From positions 2,008,278 through 2,072,277 of the forward strand of contig KN832557.1 in assembly GCA_000827205.1 (NCBI GenBank): 64,000 nucleotides of DNA, read 5' to 3'. The notes under the pieces are model-generated. The model saw only the letters and a list, made by a program, of their open reading frames with translations. It did no database searches and had not been told where the DNA came from. The translations under genes were made by a program, and so were the position numbers. Positions 46,801 to 58,509 of the stretch are shown here, piece after piece. The stretch is from Plicaturopsis crispa FD-325 SS-3 (Eukaryota > Basidiomycota > Agaricomycetes > Amylocorticiales > Amylocorticiaceae). Each line of letters begins with the position of its first letter. Within the stretch, counting starts at the first letter, position 1.

Positions 46801-47365
46801 TGTATGTAGATACTCGAATGCGATTGATTTCATCTTGTCTTGAATGTTTCGTATTTGAGCTCAATAAGAGAAAAATGAATACTAAAGTCCAATGAAATGG
46901 GATGTATTCTGTGAGAATCCTTGAGAATTTGGTACGAATCAACGTGAATCCGCAACAAATTCGAGGGGAGTTTTTTGGACCTCCCGGATTTGAAGAATGG
47001 ACGAATTTGCAAGAATTTGCAAGAATTCTCGAGAATTTATGCAAATTCACGATACAGGTTTTTCCTGATGGAATATTTTCCTGTAGATTCAAGGAGGGTT
47101 TGCACCAGAGGTAGTCGAGAGGAAGAAGGTAGCCATACCGGACGAGGTCCTTGATCCCCCTTAGATCCCCCAGGGCGTCGGATGGGACTTGGAGCTCAGT
47201 AGTCTTGAGTATGTGCGGCAGCGCCACCGCACGCAGTAATCTGGACACTCTGCCGAATGCATTGCGTCCCTCGCGCGGTAAATGCGCTACGATGATGGAA
47301 AGGAGCTCGACCGGCAATGCGAGCAGCGCAGCGCTGTCGTCTGCTGTCGTTGATTGCGTCTCCAT
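43870..47365 (-). pseudogene. F-box protein copy 2, decayed and split
   Basis: Exon 1 (47365-47139) encodes an F-box (LLALPVELLSIIVAHLPREG) and ends in the same splice phase as the paralogue at 47646-49081. The exon 2 equivalent (LSTFPRLMSVAGDF through HDLLPGRLADSCPVW) lies 2.1 kb away, at about 45030-44390. Its 5' part (VEDVISGEL) is out of frame with the rest. The last exon (about 44335-43870; TKHVALLARLPHLVYFSS, later SWRPPMCWS) has a TAG where the paralogue has Trp. So at least two lesions and a very long first intron or insertion. F-box proteins recruit substrates to SCF ubiquitin ligases; this copy is unlikely to make a full product. Confidence 0.75.
45040..47138. other. 2.1-kb sequence separating the F-box exon from its gene body
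   Basis: In the paralogue the matching intron is only about 60 bp. Here about 2.1 kb intervene. The right part (46800-47110) is AT-rich with repeats of GAGAATT/AAGAATT type. The rest has short open frames in changing frames without family signatures. No terminal repeats or transposase were found, so whether this is an insertion or duplicated debris is open. Confidence 0.5.
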
Positions 47366-47645
47366 GGTGCAGTTGTATTTCCCGGGTATTGTCTATTCAT
47401 GAGATGGTGGTAAAAGAGATTGAGTGCTGAGCGAGAGAATCTAGGTGAGAGAGTCGCCTAAATTGCGCGGAAAACCCGATTGGAAAACCCTCAGTCAATC
47501 GCACCGTGACAACATACCGTGTATTACTACACTATTTAGCCCTCAAGGCTTGACTGTGTCAAACCTGTACAGGCAGCAAGCGGAGCGGCGAAGCCTTGTG
47601 GTACATTGCACATTGACAGTACATCTGTCTTCACATTCGTTGGGC

Positions 47646-49081
47646 TCACGACCAATACAGCGGCGGCGCCCAGGAATCTCTATATTCGTGCACAGCCGGG
47701 ACCGTCGGCTCATCCCAGTATGGCACAGAGTCGTCCTGGTCTAAGACCATCATCCAAGAGTGCCCTTCCACGACGGCCTCGCGCTGCCCATCCTTCCCAG
47801 TGCGCACGACAATCTCGTGCGCCATGCCCCCTCGCCCATCAGGGTCAATCGGAGCCTGCAGCCAGCGGCAGTGCGCCAGCAGCGGGCAAACTGCTGCGAT
47901 GAGACGGGTGGCCTCCAAGCGCCGCCGGAGGCAGCGCACGTACCACTCGATCTCCTCCGCAGACCAGTCCCCGGGATCTACAAATTCCTCGTCGTATACA
48001 TCGTCGGCGTTGTGCTCCATGTCGTGCATGCTCGAGAAATAGACGAGGCGCGGAAGACGAGCCAGCAGTGCGACGTATTCGTGCTAAAACTCGCATGGAA
48101 GCCCGTCGTCATTAGGTGCTATCATTCGAAAAGGTAGAAAGACTGACCTCCCATACAGGACAGCTGTGCTCTAAGGCGCCCGGCAACAAGTTAGTCGGAC
48201 TTCTGAACTCGAGTGACAACCACTCTAGAGAGGGGAAAATTTCTGTTATTCGCTTAAGAGCATCGCGGTCGTGGATATGTGCCCAGTAACGGAAGACCCG
48301 CAGCGTCGGTCCTACATCGCGCAGCGCGGTAAGGTCAAAGATTTGAGCGCGCCGCCTGTTCTGGCTAATCTTGAGCTCCAAGTGTACTAGCGTAGACAGG
48401 GACGGGTGGATGAGTGCGAGGAGGTGCGTGTACACGTACTGGGCGCCTGGAACCGCGTCGTAGACTTCCCACTCGACGCAGAGTTTCTTCAGACCCTGCA
48501 GACCGTGAGTTAGCGGCGATTCCGCGCTGACAAGCGCATTGCAAGGGTCATCAGGCTCTGCGTATGCTCCCGTGTCTCTCACGTAGATGATGAGGGTGCT
48601 CAGAGGAGTCCTGCGGAGTGCGTCAAGGAGGCATGATAACCTCTCAAATGCGACCGTTGCGCGGCTCGACTCGTCAAGATCGGTGCATAGGAAGCCGCAT
48701 AGCATCGACCTTAGATAGGGAAATGCACTCAATTGCTCGTACGAGGGCAATTCCTTGGTCGTTATGTCCTCCCGAATATATGTTTTCCTTGGATCGAGAG
48801 TAACATTCAAGGGGGATTGAAAGCGGGAACGATATAGACCAAACTCACCTCACAAAGTCTTTGATCTTCTCATCTGCGCTCTTTAAATCCTTCAGCTCGC
48901 TGTCATATATAGCGATGGACTCGAACAGGTGCGGAAGTGCTACGCCGCGCAGGAATCTAGACAGTGTGCCGAATACTTTGAGGTCCTTGCGGGATAGATG
49001 AGCTGCGATGGCGGAGAGAAGCTCTACTGGCAGCGTGAGCAATTCAGCGGGGTCATATTGGCTTTCCGTTACAGCTCTCAT
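47646..49081 (-). CDS. F-box protein copy 1, with a frame shift in the last exon
   Basis: Exon 1 (49081-48849) carries the F-box: LLTLPVELLSAIAAHLSRKD then FLRGVALPHLFESI. Exon 2 (48787-48148) is a solenoid-like region with GLQGLKKLCVEWEVYDAV and ALIHPSLSTLVHLELKIS. Exon 3 (48084-47646) continues HEYVALLA and, in the paralogue's frame, should read LPRLVYFSSMHDMEHN. Here one extra T around 48060-48061 puts the two parts in different frames, so the spliced product would end differently, at 47845. Either a recent mutation or an assembly error explains this, as the rest of the exon is open to 47646. Substrate recruitment to an SCF ligase is the expected role of the family. Confidence 0.7.
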
Positions 49082-49353
49082 TGCACATATGTGTCTGCAA
49101 TGCTTCCAGGCAGCTATTCAGAGATGAAGCAAGTACATAGAAAGCAAGTAGAAAGCATTCAGATCTAGGCAGTCGAAGTTGAGTCGACGATGCCGGAAAT
49201 TTTGCGGAAATCCACACCTTCCCGATGTGTCGCTTCCGAGAGCGCAGGACACGCCATTGCGACTGCGACTACGACCGCAACAACTGAATTTTTCCTTGTT
49301 TCCAACACCGTCAATACACAACACTGTAAACCAGGACTACATTGTGCACGACC

Positions 49354-50636
49354 ATGGATAGCTCTCACAGAACTACAGGAGCCTTAACCACTGGCAGATG
49401 GAGGACTAATCCAAAGCCGGTCAGAGCTAAAGCCACAGCCAAACGTCGGGTTGTCAGCGACGACGAAGGCGATGACGTCCCCGGACACAAACGAGCCAGG
49501 ATGGGGAGCCCGCGTATCAACCCTCTGTTCTGGCCCGATCAGGCGTATGTTGTCGTCGAGGTTGAGGACCAGCGATTCAAGCTTCTCAAAGACGACTTGA
49601 CGAGTAAATCACGCGTTTTCTCTCGTGCGCTGCGTGGAGAGAACCCTGTTCTCGGGGACAACGTGGTCAAGGCGCCTGGCATGCGCGTAGGCGAGGATAC
49701 ACGTTGGGTTGACGGGTGCGCACTGTACAGAGTCGGGGGGACGACTGCCTCCGATTTCGCGAAACTCATGCTTGTCTGCGGGCGTGGCGCCACGTAAGTC
49801 CGCATAGTAATACAGAGTGCGTCGCGTCCCCTTGGCTGATCGTACTCCTGCTTCTAAGGCCATGGGTACAGCGTACGACCCCAGACCACCTCGACCACGC
49901 GGTCTTCCGCGCCGCATGGGCGCTCGGGTTCGAGGACACGCGCCGTGACACGCAGAAGTACCTCGAGCGCCGCTGGAGCAGCGACCTCGATGATATGTGC
50001 GGCGGTGTACCCGGGGCATATGCAGGCGAAGCTGTCGTCTTGGCACGGCAGTACAATCTCCCGCAGCTGCTAAAGCACGCGCTGTACGACCTGCTCGCGG
50101 AGCCTGGGTTCGCCAACCGCAGCGGCGGTAGAGAGCTGTCCTGGGACTTGCAGGCAAAGAAAGACGACATATCCGCCGTTCTGTATGCCTACGATAAGCC
50201 ACAGTCGTCCGACACGGTCCTCAGCATCGAGGACTATCGCAACTTCACAAAGGCGCGCGAATTCCTGCAGGCTGCATGGTTCACAATCTGCACTACATAT
50301 CCTGAAATCGACTGTCCTCTGCTAGAGGATGAACCGTACAAAAAGCCGTCGGATGGTGTCCATGGGCACTGCTCTCCGCTCAAAAACAAGAAGGCAAGGT
50401 GGATGAAATATCTCATCAGTGATTCGGATATTTACAGGAAGTTTGTGTACGATCCAATCCGTGGGTTGGGGACTCTCACTGGGGAGACGGAATGGAATGC
50501 GATTGAGGGGTGGCTTATCTGCCCGGGGTGTGCGTCGCGTGTCAATAGGCATTTAGGTACGGAGGCGGTGCGACTCTGGCAGGAACTCGATGCGCTGCTG
50601 GGCCTAGAGAGAGATGATGCGTCTGCGGCACGGTAA
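49354..50636 (+). CDS. BTB/POZ-domain protein 2
   Basis: Two exons (49354-49793, 49859-50636) give 405 aa. Basic N-terminus (KATAKRRVVSDDEGDD, GHKRAR), then the BTB core PLFWPDQAYVVVEVEDQRFK, SRVFSRALRGENPV and ASDFAKLMLVCGRG. Exon 2: DHAVFRAAWALGFEDTRRDT, then LARQYNLPQLLKHALYDLLA and a C-terminal Cys pair (EGWLICPGCASRVNRHLG). The domain order, intron position and Cys pair match BTB genes 1 and 3. It is divergent from the F-box copy 1 gene, about 270 bp away. Confidence 0.82.
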
Positions 50637-51159
50637 GCAAACCAAATATACTCTTGCTACTGAGTTCTGATGCGTCTTGATTCCACGTAGCTTGCGAGGA
50701 TGACTTTCCTTCTCCTCGTGTAATTCAAGTACGATTATTGACTCTTTCAAACGCGAATGGTCGGTGTTGGGTCGGACACTAGCTTTGGACCTCGTCTTCG
50801 AGCACTAACGATAATTCACACACTGGCGACTGCGTAACCGTTCCCCTGTTGATGTCCCACCTCGACGAGTGGATGGGTCCAGGATATTGAGCCACTCAGT
50901 GCATTGTGGCTTCCCCGTATACCCTTCGCGTTCATTCAAACGTCTTTGCCCATCCCTCCTGTTATCATAGGCCCGCCAGGCTGACTAGTTCATAAGCTGC
51001 TCATTATGTCCTAGCCCTATGCATGCAAAAACAGAGGCACAGAAGGACACCGAGACTCTAGAGGAGGTACGTTCTTTTCGGTCTATCTGCGGCATACTGC
51101 CCTTACAGCTCCAGCTCAGTGGCCGCATTGACCGCAGCATCTGGCAGTCGCGGCGCAAG
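50637..51159. other. Intergenic, no gene recognised
   Basis: About 520 bp: the 3' flank of BTB gene 2 and the 5' side of the F-box remnant. Confidence 0.5.
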
Positions 51160-51760
51160 ACAACTTTTGTGCGCTGCTCGCGCTCCCGGTTGAAGTACAC
51201 ACCATGATCATCAAGCATTTTCCGTTCAGATAGTATGAGCTTGCGCCGTCATTGAGTGCCGTTTCAAAGTTTTGCGTGGAAGGGTCTATCCTGTCTTGTC
51301 CGAGTATATTCTTGTGATTCTTGTTTTCTTCACCGGGAGCATGCATCCGTCTCATACGCCCACCTGAACGCCACCATGTTTTTCTCGTCTAGCCCTCGGT
51401 CGCATTGTCAGGTCGTTCCTCTAGTCGCCCTGCATGTTTCGCGTTCATGAACCTCGTACAGCTCTTGGATGCGCCTGTCGAGGGCTTAAGGGTCTCAAGG
51501 AATTCTGCATCGATCGGGCTGTTTACGACACGAATATCCAAGACCCTGGAACTGCAAATGTGCGTTTGTTCGCCCTCATCCATATGTCGCTAGATACACT
51601 CGTCTACTTGCAACTCGACATCGATCAAGGCAGGTGTCGCCCCCAAGAGTTTTATCTGCGTGACGCAGCACCGACTCTGCAACCTTCTAACACAGGACGC
51701 GGCAAAGCGATGTTGTCGTATTGATTACTGTAGCAAGCTCGATCCCGCTCCTCGAGCATG
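51160..51760 (+). pseudogene. F-box protein copy 3, remnant
   Basis: The plus strand preserves LCALLALPVEVHTMIIKHFP (F-box start, followed by a stop) and then, in another frame from about 51440, CRGLKGLKEFCIDRAVYD and ALIHMSLDTLVYLQLDIDQG. These match GLQGLKKLCVEWEVYD and ALIHPSLSTLVHLELKIS of copy 1. Parts of the body and the whole C-terminal exon are gone. It is clearly non-functional. Confidence 0.7.
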
Positions 51761-51959
51761 GGGTGCAGCGATGACCCTATTTACGCAAAGACGTCGGATG
51801 GATGGAAGATATGTCACCAATATTGATGAGCGCGTTGCGTCGGTGCAAATCAACGCCCATATAAAAGCGGCCATACAGACAAGACCCGAGTGCACCTAAC
51901 AAAGTCAAGTGAGTACCGTATTCATCGCTGGGACAAGAAGTCAGTCGGACTCACGTACA

Positions 51960-53164
51960 CTACAGCCCGAGCCAGGTATCCATCTCCGTCCATAACTCCT
52001 CGCGGCGTCTCCGCAGAAAAGTGTTCATGCGGAGGTGGCACATCTCGCAGATATCCCAGCCCGCGAGACTATTCCACAGTGCTTCCGTGTCGTGCGAGAC
52101 GTCGTAGATCCCGTTCAGGGGATCGTAGAGATATTTCTGGTAGATGCCGGACCCGATCATGTGCCGTGTCCAGAACACGTCCTTGACGGACTGCGGAGAG
52201 CAGGGCCCACTGTGCGGGTTCGGTTCGGCGATGGCGGGGAAGGTCGTGCAGATGGTTAGCCATGCTTCTGTGAGTCGGCGGCGGGCTTTAACCAAGAGGT
52301 CGTAGTCGTCTGCGCTCAGCAGCGACTTTGTTGGCTGGACGGCACTGACTTCGTACAAGAGCGCCCACGCATGATCGTTTGCGTCCGCGGCGGAGGCAGC
52401 AGCAGTAAACTGAGCCTTCAGCTCGTTGGTGTAGTCCAAATTGTCGAAGTCGGGCTCAGCTAGCAGTAGATAGAAAGCGCGTTTGCGAAGCTGTGGAAGG
52501 GCGAATTGTCGTGAGATGGCGATCGTATTGGCAACCCGGCTGCGCATGTGGGTTTGGATACGATGAGCGTCAAGAGTAGGATCCCATAATTTTTCTAGCA
52601 GCACTGTCACGTTCGCCTGTACGCTCTGAAATTGGAGAGCAACTGCGGCACGAAGGACGGCGAAATCCAGCTCGAACGGGGTCTCATTGTTCGCCCACAC
52701 ACTTCATGGGTTGGAGAAACACGAAGATTCGACCTGCTCATAAGCGATGTGTTGTACAGAATATAGCAAGTATGTAGGACTTACAAGGCGCCGACTCCAA
52801 GAACAAGCATCAGCTTTTCAAAATCGCTCGCGCTCACCCCAGACACACCATATACCTTTAGGCCCTGTGCTTTCATCTCTGTGTCAACAACGTTGCGGTC
52901 CTTCTCACCACGGAACACCCGTTCAAAGCATTTTGAGTGCGTCTGCAGCAGGGTCTTGTACTGCTTGCACAGCAGCCCCGCGACATCTACCAGGACACAT
53001 TCCTCGGCAACCCAGACAACGGAGCTGATAGAGCGTCTGTCATCGGTGGATTGGGATTGCCTGGTACGTTTTGCCGGGGGTTTGCCAGATCGCGCCTCCG
53101 CCAACTCTGACTCGTCGAAAGCGAGGTTGTGTTTGCTGGACGAGGATGCAGATGTAGACTTCAT
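51960..53164 (-). CDS. BTB/POZ-domain protein 3
   Basis: Two exons (53164-52785, 52701-51960) give 373 aa. Basic N-terminus (KPPAKRTRQSQSTDD), BTB core SVVWVAEECVLVDVAGLLCK, CFERVFRGEKDRN and ASDFEKLMLVLGVG, then exon 2 FELDFAVLRAAVALQFQSV, RQFALPQLRKRAFYLLLAEP and the final Cys pair (AGWDICEMCHLRMNTFLR). Exon 2 has exactly the length of exon 2 in BTB gene 1. It converges on the F-box remnant. Confidence 0.82.
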
Positions 53165-54718
53165 TGAAGTGAAGCAAAGCAGTAGCGTGACGACCGCTCA
53201 ATGTCTGCCTTCCATTTACCAAACGGCAAAAACTGGTAATTTCGATGAGCGTACGAGTGAGCGGAAGGAGCGAGAAAAACTTGAACGCGACCGCGACGTG
53301 CCTGTCACCGGATCGGAATTCGGCTCGACGCGAAGACCTTTGCCGCCGTCGAAAATGATGACGACGAATCTCAAAATGCTCACAAAGATCTCTCTGCTGC
53401 TGATTTCTGTGCTGAGTCTGACGAGAAAAATGCAAAGCCTTTCAATCCTGCGACATGGCCACTGCGAGAGCCAAGTTTGCAGCTGGGCATTGACTTGCCG
53501 TTGAGTACGAACAGCGCCGTTGGGCTGTATGATAGCTCCCAGCGCGTTTTCTCTCTCTCTAGTTTAAGTTACTAGTCTGCAGTCGTGGACGACCTTCCAG
53601 GCTCGTGAGGCTCACCGCTTTTAGTCTCCCTGTGCAGACGAGAGACAATTCATTCAACCTCACGGGCTCGGATATTCTTGTCTGACGTCTGCTTTCTATA
53701 AGGGGGGTCTTGTCAATAGGTCCATCAGCCGAGGTTTGGCATATCATGTGCTGTACCTAACGCGTCCTCGTCGCGTTCTCGACGCGGAACTCTGTAGCAC
53801 TCATTCCGTGGCTAAAATCACTACCTCGTCGATGTCAAGCTTTTGTGTGCGCGTCTAGAGTATCCTAAGCATAGCTACACTGGATCTGCTCAAAATTTAT
53901 TGGTCAACAAATAGTCTATACATGATTTGTTGTCTTTTTTCTCTCCGTAACTGCCTCATGAGGCGTATACAGTGAGTGTAAGCAGCACCGACACGAGAAG
54001 AATCGGATAGAGCGGTCCTCGTTAAGGATCGACGGCGAGTGATAACGGGCCTTGCCATTGAGCTGTAGTAAACGGTTGGTAAACGGACCGAGAATCATCG
54101 TGCGGCAACTGTTGGCAGCCGTTTGGAACGTCAGGGAGTTAGCTTCAACGCGATTGAACAGACACCAGCAGGGCATTTCACGTACACTTTGTGGGCATGC
54201 TTATGCCGCTGTCCTATGCACTGTCTCGCGTGCTTAGGCCCCCGCCGTTGGCCTCCGCCAACGCGTTCCCCGTCGATGGCACATCATGGCCGTTGTGCCA
54301 GCCTGCTAGGTTCATGCAATGATAATGCACAGCAACCAGTCAGGCCGTTTGGTCGTCTCAGCCATGGAATCTGAGAGCACGACGCAAGTAAAACATGGAG
54401 AAAAGACTCGTGGAATGGTTAAACGCGTCACAATCGATCAGTAAAAATTTGTTGACAAGGCTTCAAAAAATTAGTGATAATTCAAACTCAGATGTAGACG
54501 AGTCACAAAGTGGTTACAATTTCATTACAAGCTGTTTAAACTCCGATTGAAAATCGACCTATCGACAAGCCCCCCGCGTCTGAACGTAGACTAACCGCTT
54601 TACCTTGTTCTCTTTGAACCCCTGACTCGCTTTGTCCCCCTTGTCGACGAAGCCACCGGAGCGCGCATGCTTGTGTGGCACGATACCGCCATAGGGCCGC
54701 CCCGCTTTGGCCTGTCGG
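53165..54718. other. No confident gene
   Basis: About 1.55 kb. An acidic open stretch (about 53325-53565, plus: ENDDDESQNAHKDLSAADF) could be an exon fragment but has no partner. The rest is AT-richer and featureless to my reading. Confidence 0.45.
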
Positions 54719-54727
54719 TATATAAGG
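54719..54727 (+). promoter_or_regulatory. TATA box
   Basis: TATATAAGG, 45 nt before the start codon of the next gene, in a good position for a short 5' UTR. Confidence 0.6.
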
Positions 54728-54771
54728 ACTTTCGTCTACTATGAGTGGTAGCAACAACAAAACCCGCTATC

Positions 54772-55719
54772 ATGTCTCAAGCATCAAACCCACCGGCCTA
54801 CGTCTCTCGCAAGACCGCCATCAAGCTCCTCGAGAAGGTGGTCACCGACCGCCTCGGGATCCCGCGCACACAACGCGGAATCCCCCTCATCGCCGGCCCC
54901 AATCTCGTAAGCCCCCCTTTCCCCCTACATATCCTCCCGCCTTTGTTAACGTGCACGCACCCGCACAGAGCTACCAACCCCCCGCCAAGATATGCGCGAA
55001 CGGCCACTGCGCGTACAACGACTGGGGCCGCCGGCGGTACGCGCAGCGCAAGGCCCTCGAGCGCGGCATCCCGGGTGCAGCATTCACCGACGTGCTATAC
55101 CGCAGCCGCCAGTACTGGCACATCTACCCCGCGCCGGAGCACCCTGTGCACGCCGCGGTTCTGTTCGTGCACCCCGAGAGCGCGGACGGCGTCGTGATGG
55201 CCGAAGTCGTGCGCAACGCGACGGGCGACGAGGCGCACCTGCACATGCGCTGGCCGCTGCGGCGCTGCGAGGACTGCCTGCCCGCGCAGTTCCGCGGGCA
55301 GATTGAGCGCATAACGCTGCGGATACATGTAAGTATTTTATCAAATCTTTTTCTAGATAGCTTCACTGTACTGACTATGCGCGCTAGTGGCCTGGATACG
55401 GACACCTCGAATGGGACCGGGAGATTGCGGTTTCGCCGGGCAGGCGGCTCTGGGAGGTCGCTAACCGTATCAGCTGGCACTACAGAGAGTTCTTCGAGGT
55501 TCGTCCTGTCTCATCTGTGGATTGTTCCCATCCTGAGTCCTGACCTCTGCTTTGTACCCGCAGTTCATCGAGAGCCAGCCGGGCAACCCTCTGATGCAGC
55601 ACGGGGGACTTCCCATCGGCCAGTGCGGATTCAAATTCTCTGATCTGCGGCTGTGGAGCATATGGACGCGCGCGGACAACGGGAAGAACTGGGTCGCGGA
55701 GGTCTCGTATGCTGTGTGA
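54772..55719 (+). CDS. Conserved hypothetical protein, 253 aa
   Basis: Four exons (54772-54906, 54969-55328, 55388-55498, 55564-55719), all with phase-0 introns. It begins MSQASNPPAYVSRKTAIKLL. The centre has two Cys pairs that could bind metal or form a fold core (KICANGHCAYNDW and RRCEDCLPAQF), and aromatic-rich strands (SRQYWHIYPAPEHPVHAAVL). The C-terminus, GQCGFKFSDLRLWSIWTRAD, ends VAEVSYAV. There is no signal peptide or membrane segment. I do not recognise the family. The coding region is very GC-rich in exon 2. Confidence 0.75.
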
Positions 55720-56145
55720 TGAATTGTGCAAAGTATACGTTTCTGTCGGGTTTGTTGAACGTTCGCGCAGGCTCCGTGTATGTACAGTATGTCTTTTACT
55801 TATATGGAGCTGGACTAAATGTTATACCTTCTACGCTAATTTCTGGCCTCCTGCTCATGGCGATCGCATACGAATTTTGCTGTACTGATAATCAATGCGC
55901 AATCTCAGCGTGGTATGGGACATAAGCCGCGAGCGCGTGAGCCGTGAGCTGACCACCTACGCACCGTTCGCATTACATTTGAACTCCCAGGACAGTTGAG
56001 TGTTTGAGTACCTCGAGTCACGAAAGTACAAAGAACGTTACGAGTGGAGATTAAAGCACGGTACATTGCAAAATACAGCATTGATACAGAAGAAAGAATA
56101 CAATCAACAGTCCGGATGCCAGTCCCATACGCAGACGCGACCAGC
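55720..56145. other. Convergent 3' intergenic region
   Basis: About 425 bp between converging genes. No gene was seen. Confidence 0.55.
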
Positions 56146-58509
56146 TCACACTTTGCGCCTCTTCGAGGCCCGAGGAACCACGGGAGGCTCAGATTTCCTC
56201 TTTGCAGCCCTCTCGAAGTCGTACAGGTTCTGCACCTCAATGTCACCCGAAAGGTCTGCCATCTGCTTGTATATCACGGCCATCTTGTTGTGGACACCCG
56301 TGAAGGCGCTCGCGTTGATGGAGGCCCTAGATTCCTCTGCGATTTCGTAGGCATCGACGAGGACGACGCGGGCCTCTTCCAAGAGGGGGACGAGTGGCCG
56401 GAAGGGCAGAGGCAGATGCTTCGCGAGTTTCGCGAGGTCGACTATGCCCGTGAGCACATTAGAGCGGTACAAGCTTTGTGGGGTTCCGGGGAACATCTGG
56501 GCAGCGTAGCTCATCTGCACATCCAGGCTCCAGCTGGAATCGGCGAAGTGAAGCGGTGCGTGCATAAAGACGTTCCACATTGCGATCCACCAAGTCGATT
56601 CGAGATCGTGCAAGAAGTTGTGGCGGAACGCCACAGCGGTTAGTGCGGCACCTTTGCGACGGGGCTGGAAAGCATATTCCATCGTGGATACCTCGAGTGC
56701 CATGAAATCAATAGTTCCCTGTTGAAACATTCAGCATCGTAGCATTCCTACAGGGCGCCTGAACTCGACGTACCGTGCGTATATTGTGAATAGGCGCGTT
56801 CGACGCCATGCTTATTGCATATTCGAAGTCCGAGAGCTTGCCGTGAACGTTATTTGATGATTTCCCATCGCTGCCAAATGCAAGCAAATTGCCCACGCTG
56901 ACATCGCGGTGGACGAAGTTATGTTCCATCAGGACCTCGAGCCCTGCCAGTGATACCATGTCAGCATATTGCCCATGACAACAAACTGCTGGAACGTACC
57001 CTTGGCCGCATCCCTAAGCACTACGAAGCGATCGTTGAGGCGGCTGAGCTCCTGAAGAGCAAGGCCAACACCGGGAAAGACAATCCGATAGTGGACGCGA
57101 CGCCGGTTGTCTTTTTGGAGCTGCTGGGTCCTGTGAAGGGAAGCCATGTCAATGGCCATAGACATCGCGTGACTGCCTGGCCGACGTGTCTCAGAAGTCG
57201 GCGTCTTCACGAGCGAGAGATAACCGTATACCGCAGGAAGGTCCCTACCGCGCATCATGACGTCGACCGTGTCATCGGCTCTGCCATCGACAATAACGTC
57301 CCCGTGTTGGACCAGCCCCATGAACAGTTTCTTGTCATTCTCGCTGATCAGTTTGTCCAGGATGCTGAGGATATGGCCCTCGGACTCGCGGTCCTGTTCG
57401 CGCCACACGTCCTTGACGACGAACGTGTTGTCGGCAGCGTCACGAACCTCGTGAACACGAGTGGCGCGACCTTGGGAGAACTCGGCACCGACGTCCCAGA
57501 TGGTCTTGACGATGCGGTAGGTGGTCCGTTTATTCTCAGCACCCGAGAAAACATCGATCTCCTTACGGCCAACACCCGGTAGGACACGGAAGGTGGGGTC
57601 CCAGCCGAGTTCCGTTTTCGTTGCGAACGCAAGCGAGGAGTACAGGCGGATGACCTTCTCGAAGTCCTGCAAAATCTTTATGAGCGACGGTGAGCCACAG
57701 CGGAATCAGACTACGACGTACCGTAATAAAGTTGAAGGGGTCTGAGACGACCATGCAGGCCCGGCTGCAGAGCCAGACGCGCATGGAGACGTTGTCGATC
57801 GTGACACCGAAGGTGAACCTTCTAGACGGATCGTTGCGCATGACGTGGTGAAGGCTCCAGATGGCCTTACATTTATTCTAAAGATTGCAAGTAAGCAAGT
57901 CGCACAAGAGAAAATGGCCGAGAGCATGCTTACATCATAGGCTGCTCCTGCGTCGATGAGCTTCTTGAACTCCTCTGATAGAGTGATGCCATTCCACTCG
58001 TATTCCGAGTCGAGGAGAAGCATGACGCCGTCTGGACGCGAGGTATTATTCCTTTCCGTAGATATGGGCCTTTGATGCGGGTTTTGTTGGGGTTTGCACG
58101 TCTGCGTCCTGTTCTTGAATTCTGGGAGAAGACATGTTTTCGATGCGGAGATGATCTGGCCGATGACGGCAGTGTCTAGAGGTTGGAAGACAACGGGCTC
58201 GTCTTCCTTCATCTTGATAGGGTCGGTGTCATAGGCTGACCAGCGGTTGTTGACAATGGCCTTCCGCTTCTTGAGAAGCTTTATGACGGCGGGTATGTCG
58301 ACGCAGTTCGGTGGTAGGTAGTGTTCGAAGTCGTTCCAGGCGAGCGCGGGCACCTTGCCTAAGCCTTGCATGACCACCGATCGTTGTTTGCCGAGGTCGC
58401 CGGTACGATAGTGATAGTTGTCTGCTTGACGAGGCCTCACAGGAGTGACCGGTAAAGACTGTAGAGAGGTTGGATTGTGAGCTCTTGGTCGCGGTGGAGA
58501 GTCCTCCAT
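56146..58509 (-). CDS. FunK1-type fungal protein kinase
   Basis: A multi-exon gene starting MEDSPPRPRAHNPTSLQSLP. The N-terminal half is the family-specific region (WNDFEHYLPPNCVDIPAVIK, then FTFGVTIDNVSMRVWLCSRA and FDFxxF-type SDPFNFIT). The kinase core shows VVKDVWREQD (likely Lys of subdomain II), the catalytic loop FVHRDVSVGNLLAF, DFEYA in place of DFG, and GTIDFMALE as the activation/APE region. The C-terminus ends in a basic KRKSEPPVVPRASKRRKV, a likely nuclear signal. FunK1 kinases are greatly expanded in agaricomycetes and are linked to multicellular development; substrates are unknown. All main catalytic elements appear present. The promoter region is duplicated in inverted orientation at 63180-64000. 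Confidence 0.85.
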
